Made by a program: the position numbers and the translations under genes. From NCBI GenBank assembly GCA_001791425.1, contig MGEP01000020.1, positions 1,946 through 10,495 of the forward strand: a DNA stretch of 8,550 nucleotides, given 5' to 3'. Under the pieces are notes generated by a model. That model was given only the letters and a program-made list of their open reading frames with translations. It made no database searches and was not told the DNA's origin. Every line of letters begins with the position of its first letter. Position 1 is the first letter of the stretch. This stretch comes from Candidatus Uhrbacteria bacterium RIFCSPLOWO2_02_FULL_48_12 (GTDB lineage Bacteria; Patescibacteriota; Patescibacteriia; GWA2-46-9). Positions 1 to 6,173 of the stretch are shown here, piece by piece.

Positions 1-2972
1 ATTGTCCCATTATACTTAATGCTGATACTCCAGTGACAGCGACGTTTGTGCCATATTATTCCATTACGGTTAATAGAAACGGTACAAGCACGGCCAGCGT
101 ATCAATGAGTTCTTCAGTTGGAACTGGTTCACCCTGTTCCACGTATCCTTGTGTGTTCAATACTGTGCCCCAAGGAAGCAACGTAACTCTGACCGTCGCT
201 CCGCCTGCCGGCACAACAACAGCGGCTTGGGCAGGGTGCTCATCTTCAAGCGGCAATACTTGTACGATCAACAACGTCACTGCCAATGTGCCAATAACAG
301 TCACATTTGATTTGGTCGTCAGTGTTACCTCGGTCACTGGCAATAATCCGCAGGCAACGAGCGGCGGACGAAGTGTTACCATTAACGGAGAAAACTTCGT
401 AAGCGGTGCGACAGTTACAATAGGCAGTACATCCGCGACAAACGTAGTTTTTGTAAACGCTGCGCAACTCACGGCTAATGCTCCAGCCAAAGCCGCGGGT
501 TCGTATGATGTCGTGGTTACTAATCCCGGCGGTCAGAATGGAACCTGCAATATTTGTATGACCTATCGAACGCCGCCAACAGTCACTTCAGTAACACCAA
601 ATAATAATCTGGATACAATGGGCGGACAGACAATTACGGTTGTGGGTACCGACCTTGCTGGCAATTATGCGAATGGCGTCAAGGTTGACGCAACATTACG
701 GGCGACTAGCGGTAGCGCCAATTCAGAAATATTCACCACTCCGGCGCATGCGGCAGGGGCAGTAACTTTGAGAGTGTACGGTACTAGCGGTAGTGACGCG
801 AATGGAATTTACACCGATTATTCACCATTCACCTTTACGGCGACCGCTCCTGATACTTCCACAACAAGCTGTCCTGATGTTAGGGACGGCGGAGGAAATC
901 AGGCCGCTTGTGCCAGCGGCGGCGGAGCAGCGTATGGCACTCGTTCCGTTAGCGCCAGCTTTGGTTTTGTTGGCACCGATGACCCAGAAACACCCATTGG
1001 ACCATTTACCTACACTTGTAAGTTATTTAATAATGTCAGCAATGCGTTATTGAGAACCGACGCTTGCAATAGCGGCGCAATGTCATATACCAGTGCCAAT
1101 TTGTCCGCTGGCAATACTTACCGCTTTGAAGTGGCGGCTACTGATTCATCCAGTCTTTCAGATTCTTCACCAGCGACATTTATTTGGAGTGTCCAGCCGA
1201 ACCTACCGCCGACTATTACCAGCTTCAACAATACAGCCATGGGCTTTGATCCATTTATAGGCAACCTCGCTGCTTTCTCTTTTACAGCAACTGATCCTGC
1301 GCCAGTAGATAATCCGATGAATTATATTTGTGAACTTAAACGCAATGGAGTAAACCAAGCCGTGCCCTCTCCTTGCACAACCGATAATTCAGGTGCTGTT
1401 GCTTACTTTAATGCAGGCCCTCTTTTATCCGGTGATTATACTTTCCGCGTCAGGGCGCGCGACGGTCTCGGTGCCGAAGACGTCAACGCCTGGTCCTCAA
1501 CTTTCAGCTGGAGCATACCGTCAGCGGTAGTTGTGTCAGGTCCAAGCGGAGTTGTAGCGGCCGATACGAGCACTTTCACTTTGCGCGGAGATGATGCAGA
1601 TGTGGGCACGACCATTACTGCGTTTAAATGCAGTATTGATTCAGGCGCCTATGCTGATTGCAATGTTAATCCAGCACCTCCTGCCGCGGCTTATGCGCCA
1701 GTAACTTATACATCACCTTCATTGCCGAATGGCTTGCATACTTTAAACGTACGGGTTAGTGATAATCAGGGCAATGTGAGCACCAATACTCTCAACTGGA
1801 CTTGGACCATTTTTGTACCGCCGGCGGTTATTACATCTATAGGCGCCAATGGTATTGGCAGCGACTTGAAGATAGGAAGTGATGGTTTGGCGCGCCTTAG
1901 TTATATTGATGACGTTGCTAATAAGTTAATGTTCATTAAATGTAACAATGCAACCTGTACTAGCCCTGCGCCTGTTATAATTGACGATGTTGATTCTGCC
2001 GCTAAACGTACTTCCTTGGCTATGAAATTAAACGGAGCTGGTGATCCTGCCATCAGTTATCCTGGTCCGGGCGCCATCCTGCGCTATGCGGAATTTGTCA
2101 TCGCCGGCGGGACAGGGTGCAGCAACACTACGGCTTGGACCTGCACTACGGTAGATTCTGGTCTGGTAAATAGCCATAATTCTCTTGTGTTCAGCGGAGC
2201 GTCATTTGATGTGCCATTAATATTTTACAAAAAGTCAGGATCTGGTTTGCGAGCAGCTAATCGCAGCGGCACAGTAACAACTCCTTGTCCCAATGCCGCT
2301 TGGCATTGTGAACCCATGGGAGCAACAACAGGCGATGGCGTGGTCGCGGCAATGGGATCAAACGGGTTACCTAGCGGTCTTGCCTATACTACTAGCATAT
2401 CCCTACAGTCATTCTGGTGCTCCAATTCTTTTTGCACTGGCGCTGGTTCTAAATCTTATAGCACCTTGGATAGTAGTTGGGTGGCAGGGTGTGGCCCCGG
2501 CCCGAATGAAGCGCCAGCCCATAGCCGTGATGTCGGTAATAGATATAACGCGTGGCCAACAGGCGTATCTAGAGATGTGCCCGCTTGCTCCGGTACTCGC
2601 AATATCAATTATCGTCAACCAGGAGCGGCCATAAACGTTATCATTGATGGTAATTATTTGTACGGAACAGCCGGCCCGTCACCTTTTGGCCTATCCATTG
2701 ATTATGGTGCCGATGGAAGTGGCGGTAAGAAGTTACAAGGTATCTTTTATAGCGGCAGATCCAATTCATTGTCGCAAGATAAGCTTGCTTTCTTCTATTG
2801 CACTGATACGTCTTGCTCTACGGCGACGCAGAATTTTACTTTAGTTGACAATATGGACACCAATGAACACTGGGTATCATTAAAGATTGATACAAACGGT
2901 ATTCCCATAATGACTTATAATAACAATAACACCTTGTATTATGCGCGATGCAATAGAGCGCTCTGTCAGTAG
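1..2972 (+). CDS. Large modular surface/secreted protein (InlB-B-like, IPT/TIG, Ig-like and propeller-like repeats), 5' partial
   Basis: The frame is open from base 3 with no stop upstream of the GTG at 33, and the codons before it continue a repeat (an AD-x-PVTATF motif), so the true start lies outside the window. Modules in order: end of one and all of a second divergent InlB-B-like repeat (to about 311, ending PITVTFD); two IPT/TIG domains (about 315-566 and 576-848, each with GG-x-(S/T)-(V/I)-T and a later V-x-NPGG or similar turn); three Ig-like modules (about 849-1196, 1197-1520, 1521-1814) sharing a Y/F-x-C strand and a closing W-S/T-(V/I); then a roughly 380-residue C-terminal region with six cysteine pairs spaced C-x4-7-C and SL.(I/L)...G.P..(S/T)Y strands, suggesting a beta-propeller. 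No LPXTG motif or C-terminal membrane helix is present, so anchoring, if any, must lie in the missing N-terminus. Likely role is adhesion or surface display (inference). Specific ligand unknown. Confidence 0.85.
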   Translation, partial: CPIILNADTPVTATFVPYYSITVNRNGTSTASVSMSSSVGTGSPCSTYPCVFNTVPQGSNVTLTVAPPAGTTTAAWAGCSSSSGNTCTINNVTANVPITVTFDLVVSVTSVTGNNPQATSGGRSVTINGENFVSGATVTIGSTSATNVVFVNAAQLTANAPAKAAGSYDVVVTNPGGQNGTCNICMTYRTPPTVTSVTPNNNLDTMGGQTITVVGTDLAGNYANGVKVDATLRATSGSANSEIFTTPAHAAGAVTLRVYGTSGSDANGIYTDYSPFTFTATAPDTSTTSCPDVRDGGGNQAACASGGGAAYGTRSVSASFGFVGTDDPETPIGPFTYTCKLFNNVSNALLRTDACNSGAMSYTSANLSAGNTYRFEVAATDSSSLSDSSPATFIWSVQPNLPPTITSFNNTAMGFDPFIGNLAAFSFTATDPAPVDNPMNYICELKRNGVNQAVPSPCTTDNSGAVAYFNAGPLLSGDYTFRVRARDGLGAEDVNAWSSTFSWSIPSAVVVSGPSGVVAADTSTFTLRGDDADVGTTITAFKCSIDSGAYADCNVNPAPPAAAYAPVTYTSPSLPNGLHTLNVRVSDNQGNVSTNTLNWTWTIFVPPAVITSIGANGIGSDLKIGSDGLARLSYIDDVANKLMFIKCNNATCTSPAPVIIDDVDSAAKRTSLAMKLNGAGDPAISYPGPGAILRYAEFVIAGGTGCSNTTAWTCTTVDSGLVNSHNSLVFSGASFDVPLIFYKKSGSGLRAANRSGTVTTPCPNAAWHCEPMGATTGDGVVAAMGSNGLPSGLAYTTSISLQSFWCSNSFCTGAGSKSYSTLDSSWVAGCGPGPNEAPAHSRDVGNRYNAWPTGVSRDVPACSGTRNINYRQPGAAINVIIDGNYLYGTAGPSPFGLSIDYGADGSGGKKLQGIFYSGRSNSLSQDKLAFFYCTDTSCSTATQNFTLVDNMDTNEHWVSLKIDTNGIPIMTYNNNNTLYYARCNRALCQ
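1941..2966 (+). other. C-terminal six-fold cysteine-pair repeat region (putative beta-propeller)
   Basis: Within the large surface protein six repeats each contain a short cysteine pair: KCNNATC, CSNTTAWTC, CPNAAWHC, CSNSFC, CTDTSC and CNRALC, with first cysteines encoded near 1941, 2118, 2286, 2418, 2799 and 2949. Each pair follows a hydrophobic strand ending in an aromatic or basic residue. Several are preceded by a strand with an N/D-G-x-P turn, as in KIDTNGIPIMTY. The interval between the fourth and fifth pair is much longer (about 120 residues against about 40-60), so one repeat has an insertion or a degenerate extra blade. A propeller fold is inferred from periodicity. The pairs are plausible disulfides in an exported protein. 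Confidence 0.55.
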
Positions 2973-2980
2973 AATAGCCA

Positions 2981-3014
2981 TATAATTTTAGTTTCAATTA
3001 ATTTATGTTAAAAT
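2981..3014 (+). promoter_or_regulatory. Possible promoter for the first TSP3 membrane protein
   Basis: The 52-bp gap after the surface-protein stop is very AT-rich. It contains a perfect TATAAT at 2981-2986 and an extended -10-like TGT-TAAAAT at 3006-3014, but no convincing -35 hexamer for either. If the second is used, transcription would start within about 5-7 nt of the ATG at 3025, giving an almost leaderless mRNA. That would fit the absence of a Shine-Dalgarno sequence. Weak call. Confidence 0.3.
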
Positions 3015-3024
3015 AATAATATCT

Positions 3025-3804
3025 ATGTTCGACCAACCGCCGCCGGGCGTAAAACCGGAAAATCTACCCTCATCGCAACCTTCGGGGCCGACCCCTCCGC
3101 CTCCTCCTCCGGCCGGACGGCCAATCCCCACAGCCGAGCCCGTGGATATGCTCTCTGGTGTTGAGCCGGTGCCTGCGCCCCAGCCGATTAGGCCTATTGT
3201 TCCGCCGTCAGTTTCGACACCTCCACCCTCGTCTCCGTCATGGCCATTAACTCCTCCGCCGTTCACGGCTCCAACACCTCCCGCGCCTCCGCCGCCAGCG
3301 CCACCAAAACCATCGGCGCCGACCGGCCCCATACCCGCGATTTTGCCGCCAGAAATTTTGTCGGACAAAAAAGAAGTTCCTTGGAAGCAGATAATTATTA
3401 GTGTGGTAGTAGTTGTAATTTTGGGCGGCGGGGTTTGGGCGGCTTATGCTTTTCGGGGCGTTTTGTTTGGCCTCTCCGGGCCGTCAACTGCAACGCCAAC
3501 ACCAACGCCAGTGAACGATACGCCAGCCACGCCGACTACTGATCAGCCGCCTCCTCAACCAGCACCCTTGGTTCTAGATTCTGATGGCGACGGCTTGCTG
3601 GATGAGCAAGAAGCTAATCTTGGCACTGATTCAAAAAATCCTGATACTGATGGGGACGGACTTTTTGACGGTGAAGAGGTTAACTCTTATCATATCAACG
3701 CTCTAAATTCTGATACTGATGCAGACGGGTATCGTGACGGCGATGAAGTTAGGGCGGGCTACGATCCGAACGGACCCGGCAAATTGTTAAATGTGCCGCA
3801 ATAA
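3025..3804 (+). CDS. Single-pass membrane protein with Pro-rich cytoplasmic segment and TSP3 calcium-binding repeats
   Basis: 259 residues from ATG 3025. Residues 1-112 are strongly proline-rich, including a run of seven prolines at about 23-29. Basic residues (K115, K116, K121) precede one hydrophobic helix at about 122-144, predicting N-inside topology. A Thr/Pro spacer (151-182) leads to three thrombospondin-type-3-like Ca2+ loops of the form D-x-D-x-D-G-x-x-D-x-x-E: DSDGDGLLDEQE (185-196), DTDGDGLFDGEE (207-218) and DTDADGYRDGDE (230-241), then a short tail GYDPNGPGKLL. In this family the loops bind calcium outside the cytoplasmic membrane. The same topology and tail occur in the next gene, so the two are paralogues or at least share a module. 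Function is unknown; a structural or adhesive envelope role is plausible. No Shine-Dalgarno sequence precedes the ATG, but no other start fits the frame as well. Confidence 0.85.
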   Translation: MFDQPPPGVKPENLPSSQPSGPTPPPPPPAGRPIPTAEPVDMLSGVEPVPAPQPIRPIVPPSVSTPPPSSPSWPLTPPPFTAPTPPAPPPPAPPKPSAPTGPIPAILPPEILSDKKEVPWKQIIISVVVVVILGGGVWAAYAFRGVLFGLSGPSTATPTPTPVNDTPATPTTDQPPPQPAPLVLDSDGDGLLDEQEANLGTDSKNPDTDGDGLFDGEEVNSYHINALNSDTDADGYRDGDEVRAGYDPNGPGKLLNVPQ

Positions 3805-3817
3805 CTAGTTCAAAATT

Positions 3818-3918
3818 TAAAATGCAAAAGTCAAAAGCGCAAGTTAAAAGGTTAAAGGTTTTGGTCATGAAGTCATTCAGCTATTGATTTGATATTAGGA
3901 TTTAGTCATTGAGATTTA
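3818..3918 (+). repeat. Family-1 palindromic intergenic element, copy 3 (diverged, short form)
   Basis: This fills most of the 119-bp gap before the second TSP3 protein. 3863-3896 aligns with the core of the two better copies (GTCAT-x-x-AGTCATT...TTTGA-ATT). 3898-3918 matches their right end (GGATTTAGTCATTGAGATTTA, one substitution and one deletion from 6302-6323). The left end at 3818 begins TAAAATG and is a degenerate inverted match to the right end. It lacks the 30-bp hairpin insert present in the other copies between the TTGA-ATT and AGGATTTAG blocks. The right end lies 5 bp before the ATG at 3924, so it forms that gene's leader. Confidence 0.6.
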
Positions 3919-3923
3919 CGTTA

Positions 3924-4934
3924 ATGAGTCTATTTGGTTTCGGCAAGAAAACGCAAATAGAAGAAGCACCCAGCGCGCCTTCGTCTTTGTTATCTTTGTC
4001 GTCTCCGCTTGAGGCCGGCAAGGTGCACGAAGAAACAGTTTTTTACACCATGCCGGCAAAATTTTTGACTCCAGAAGCGCCGCCGTTTTGGACTTCCGGA
4101 AAAATTTGGGCCATTGTCGTCGTTTTGGCTATTGGCGTGGTGGGGGCAGTTTATTTGCTGCTGGCGAGCGCCAAACCGCCAACAGCTAACAATGCTTCAA
4201 ATACGATTTCGTCAGCTTCACCCAAACCCTCAACACCAGAGTCCCCGGCCCCGTCGCCAACCGAGCCACCATCCAGCTTGCCATTAACCAATGAACCGGC
4301 CGCTCCAGCAGCACCAACCGAGCCGTCGCCCAATGAACCGGCGCCGGCAGCGCCGCCGCCAGCCGTACAATTGCCTTCTAGTGTTGATGCCGATGCCGAT
4401 GGATTAACTGATGCCGAAGAATTGCTTTATGGCACCAGCGCAGCAAAACCAGATAGTGATGGTGATGGATTTGCAGATAAACAAGAACTCACCAATGGCT
4501 ACAACCCTGCCGGCAGTGGTCGTCTGCTTGATTCAACGTTAGTCAAGACTTACACTTCAGCCACGAAGCCGCAGTTTTCTATTAATTATCCCTCTGCTTG
4601 GTCAGTGGAACGCTCGAGCGAAGGAGAAGTTATTCGTTTCATAGCTTCGCCAGATGAGTTTATGTCAGTGGATCTTCAGCCGAATAGTGAAAATTTGTTT
4701 CTTCTTGATTGGTACAAAAAGATTTTTACGACCGCGGACATTGCCGCTGTGGCCACGGAAACAGTGGGCAAACATGTTGGCATTTTTTCGCCCGACCGTC
4801 AGACATTCTACTTTATTGACTCTGATAATCCGGCCAAGGTTTTTGTCGTAAGTTATAACAGCGGCACAAAAACCGAACTTAACTACCGCACTGCGTTTGA
4901 GCTCTTGATTGGAAGTATCACGCCAGCTCGTTAA
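3924..4934 (+). CDS. Single-pass membrane protein with TSP3-like repeats and an extracytoplasmic C-terminal domain
   Basis: 336 residues from ATG 3924. An in-frame TTG at 3909 would add five residues but lies inside the intergenic repeat, so I reject it. Residues 1-58 form a cytoplasmic segment starting MSLFGFGKK; a membrane helix spans about 60-82. Residues 83-152 form a Pro/Ala/Ser/Thr-rich spacer. Residues 154-198 carry two Ca2+-loop motifs (DADADGLTDAEE and DSDGDGFADKQE) followed by GYNPAGSGRLL, the same tail motif that ends the upstream protein. Residues about 207-336 form an extra globular domain beginning FSINYPSAWSVE. This resembles the YP-x-x-W entry of PsbP/DUF1795-like domains seen in many exported proteins (family-level resemblance only). 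Probably an envelope protein displayed outside the membrane. Partner and substrate are unknown. Confidence 0.83.
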   Translation: MSLFGFGKKTQIEEAPSAPSSLLSLSSPLEAGKVHEETVFYTMPAKFLTPEAPPFWTSGKIWAIVVVLAIGVVGAVYLLLASAKPPTANNASNTISSASPKPSTPESPAPSPTEPPSSLPLTNEPAAPAAPTEPSPNEPAPAAPPPAVQLPSSVDADADGLTDAEELLYGTSAAKPDSDGDGFADKQELTNGYNPAGSGRLLDSTLVKTYTSATKPQFSINYPSAWSVERSSEGEVIRFIASPDEFMSVDLQPNSENLFLLDWYKKIFTTADIAAVATETVGKHVGIFSPDRQTFYFIDSDNPAKVFVVSYNSGTKTELNYRTAFELLIGSITPAR

Positions 4935-4947
4935 TGACCAGTATTCT

Positions 4948-5041
4948 TACGAAATTACGAAACTATACGAAAGGTACGAAAAAGTTTTCTGTTCTAGCAG
5001 TCAGCCAATTTCGTATATTCGTACTATTTCGTATTTTCGTA
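4948..5041 (+). repeat. Family-2 long inverted repeat built from TACGAA / TTCGTA units
   Basis: The left arm carries four TACGAA units at 4948, 4956, 4966 and 4975. The right arm carries four TTCGTA units at 5010, 5018, 5028 and 5036. Spacing is 8-10 nt in the left arm and 8, 10, 8 in the right, so the arms pair over about 35 nt with a one-base slip and a loop of roughly 29 nt. It starts 14 bp after the stop of the preceding gene, and its last base is the A of an ATG at 5041. It occupies nearly the whole gap before ybeY. It could act as a bidirectional hairpin, a transcript-end structure or a non-autonomous mobile palindrome. It lacks the GC-rich stem and T-tract of a canonical Rho-independent terminator. 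Confidence 0.8.
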
Positions 5042-5466
5042 TGGGCTTAATGCGTCTAGAAATTCATAAATTAGTGCAGTGCCGTTTACCTAGAAGTCGT
5101 CTGCAGTCTTTGGCTAATCTCACGGTGCGGAAATTTGGGCGCCGGCTAAGGGCGAGAGAATTGTCACTGGTGCTCACCGGCACTAGCGCTGTCCAGCGGC
5201 TTAATCGCATTTACAGAAATAAAAATTTGCCAACCGATGTGTTGAGTTTTGATTACGGAGAAATAGTTATTTGCTATCCGTTGGCCAAAAAGCAAGCGCG
5301 CGAACACGGCGTTAGCGCGGCCGATGAAATTTCTTTGCTTTTTGTGCACGGGCTTTTGCATATTATGGGCTTTGATCACCATCGGCCGCGAGAGCGTCAG
5401 CGTATGCGTCTCGCGGAGAAGAAGCTGTTGGGGTATAGTGGTCTCGTGGGGAGAAACAGTGGCTGA
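5041..5466 (+). CDS. ybeY: Endoribonuclease YbeY (16S rRNA 3'-end maturation / ribosome quality control)
   Basis: YbeY is a zinc-dependent single-strand endoribonuclease acting in 16S rRNA 3' processing and ribosome quality control. The diagnostic H-G-x-L-H-x-x-G-x-D-H motif is present as HGLLHIMGFDH near the C-terminus (three metal-ligand histidines intact). The upstream signature NRIYRNKNLPTDVLSF matches the conserved R-x-x-PTDVLSF region. The stretch between VLSF and GEIVIC is only two residues, shorter than in E. coli, where a loop of about ten residues separates them. There are two candidate starts: ATG 5041 (141 aa) and ATG 5050 (138 aa, MRLEIHK). 5041 overlaps the last base of the palindrome, and neither has a Shine-Dalgarno sequence. 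The frame stays open upstream to a TTG at 4909, but that would translate the palindrome and overlap the previous gene. Family assignment is secure; the exact start is not. Confidence 0.93.
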   Translation: MGLMRLEIHKLVQCRLPRSRLQSLANLTVRKFGRRLRARELSLVLTGTSAVQRLNRIYRNKNLPTDVLSFDYGEIVICYPLAKKQAREHGVSAADEISLLFVHGLLHIMGFDHHRPRERQRMRLAEKKLLGYSGLVGRNSG

Positions 5467-5503
5467 AATGTCAAATGTCTAAGCCCAAATACCAAATGTC
5501 ATG

Positions 5504-5529
5504 CCCGAGGCAGATGCGCCTTGGGCGCA
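5504..5529 (+). repeat. 26-nt hairpin module A
   Basis: Inner stem TGCGCC / GGCGCA around a TTG loop (5515-5529). Alternative outer pairing is CCCGAGG (5504-5510) with CCTTGGG (5519-5525), which needs one G-T wobble. Same length and layout as module B but with two stem pairs swapped (G-C/C-G against C-G/G-C), so pairing is preserved although the sequence differs. Confidence 0.65.
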
Positions 5530-5597
5530 AATGCCCCAATGTTTTAATATCAAAATTTTGTCATTGAGTCATTTAATTATTTATTTGACATTGCCAA

Positions 5598-5623
5598 CCC
5601 AAGGATGGTCGGCCTTGGGCCGA
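5598..5623 (+). repeat. 26-nt hairpin module B, first copy
   Basis: Inner stem TCGGCC / GGCCGA around a TTG loop (5609-5623). Alternative stem CCCAAGG (5598-5604) with CCTTGGG (5613-5619). The two foldings are mutually exclusive. It lies in a 30-bp segment (5593-5622) that is absent from the short family-1 copy at 3818-3918, so it looks like an insertion into the basic element. Confidence 0.65.
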
Positions 5624-5667
5624 GGATTTAGTAATTAGGATTTTAGTATCAGATATTTTTTACCACT

Positions 5668-6042
5668 GTGCCGTCTAATTTATTTAACATATCTTATTTA
5701 ATAAGAAGTTTTAAATACGCTCTGCGCGGCCTTCATTACGCTTGGCGCTCAGAGCAGAACTTCAGGATTCAAATTTTAGCAGGCATAGTCGTTTTGGCCG
5801 CCGCCTTTTATTTTCGCTTGTCTTTTATGGGTCTGGTGGCGCTGGTGATGATGATAATTATAGTTTTGGTGCTGGAGCTTTTAAACACATTCTTTGAGAA
5901 GTTAGTTGACCTTTTGTCACCGCGCTTGCATCACGCGGTGGGTATCTTGAAAGATGTTTTGGCCGCCGCCGTACTAGTGGCTTCACTGGGGGCGATTATA
6001 GTGGGAATTCTCATTTTCTGGCCATATTTGAGATGGCAATAG
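5668..6042 (+). CDS. dgkA: Diacylglycerol kinase family lipid kinase (probable undecaprenol kinase)
   Basis: 124 residues, the usual size for this small integral-membrane kinase family. It phosphorylates a membrane lipid alcohol with ATP; Gram-positive-type members use undecaprenol, feeding the carrier pool for peptidoglycan and glycan export. Motifs: RSFKYALRGL (13-22), SEQNFRIQ with the conserved Glu (E29), ELLNTFFEKLVDLLSP (70-85, containing catalytic-region E70, N73, E77, D81) and KDVLAAAVL (95-103). The ELLNT...E..VDL..P pattern and helices at about 35-50, 53-74 and 97-119 resemble undecaprenol kinases more than E. coli DgkA. Substrate is inferred from that resemblance. The start is GTG 5668, the only plausible one: an in-frame TAG lies at 5644-5646 and no other Met occurs before residue 54. 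F75-F76 replaces the common Ala-Ile after ELxNT. Confidence 0.92.
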   Translation: MPSNLFNISYLIRSFKYALRGLHYAWRSEQNFRIQILAGIVVLAAAFYFRLSFMGLVALVMMIIIVLVLELLNTFFEKLVDLLSPRLHHAVGILKDVLAAAVLVASLGAIIVGILIFWPYLRWQ

Positions 6043-6064
6043 GTTTTTGGCCAAGTTTTGGACT

Positions 6065-6093
6065 TTGCGGTTATTGTCATTTCATTGTATAAT
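6065..6093 (+). promoter_or_regulatory. Candidate sigma70-type promoter upstream of ftsAZ
   Basis: TATAAT at 6088-6093 is preceded at 17 bp by TTGCGG (6065-6070), matching the first three bases of TTGACA. It lies just after the dgkA stop and about 240 bp before ftsA. A transcript starting near 6100 would carry the whole family-1 element (6174-6323) in its leader. The perfect -10 and spacing are the support; the -35 is weak. Confidence 0.4.
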
Positions 6094-6173
6094 CAATAAT
6101 GTTGTGTACAATTCTCAATCAACTAACTTCCCCCTTGCCTCGAATTATTAGTAGGTCAATTAGTGAAAGAAAA

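Larger units (their letters stand above)
5467..5645 (+). repeat. Family-1 palindromic intergenic element, copy 1 (with two hairpin modules)
   Basis: It begins directly after the ybeY stop and ends 22 bp before the dgkA GTG. The left half has AATGTC/CAAATGTC-type units. The right half holds an 80-bp block (5553-5632) identical to 6231-6310; extended to 5645 it is 93 bp with two mismatches. AATGTCAAAT at 5467-5476 is the exact reverse complement of ATTTGACATT at 5583-5592. It carries two 26-nt hairpin modules (5504-5529 and 5598-5623). No ORF, promoter with both hexamers, or T-tract terminator is evident. Confidence 0.85.

Noticed and set aside
33..35. GTG as the start of the large surface protein
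   Set aside because: The frame is open to the window edge and the codons before 33 continue a recognisable repeat motif ending in VTATF, so the gene begins upstream of the window.
2293..2844. Overlapping plus-strand ORFs inside the large surface protein
   Set aside because: Out of frame with a continuous modular protein and with no domain-like pattern.
3003..3368. Gly-rich ORF on the minus strand
   Set aside because: It is the complement of the proline-rich coding segment (CCN codons read as GGN); no independent support.
3909..3911. TTG start for the second TSP3 membrane protein
   Set aside because: It lies inside the family-1 intergenic repeat; ATG at 3924 gives a sensible MSLFGFGKK N-terminus.
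4909..5040. N-terminal extension of YbeY from TTG 4909
   Set aside because: It overlaps the preceding gene and would translate the TACGAA palindrome; YbeY homology begins only after 5050.
4948..5041. Canonical Rho-independent terminator
   Set aside because: The stem is AT-rich with a long loop and no T-tract follows; it runs straight into the ybeY start.
5585..5613. TTGACA in the family-1 element as a -35 box
   Set aside because: The sequence at -10 distance is GC-rich hairpin (GTCGGC region) with no TATAAT-like hexamer; only in the short copy at 3889 could a weak AGATTT serve.
5467..5645. CRISPR array or tRNA-like structure
   Set aside because: The short AATGTC/CCAAATG units are irregular with no constant spacer length, there are no cas genes, and no tRNA-like cloverleaf is evident.
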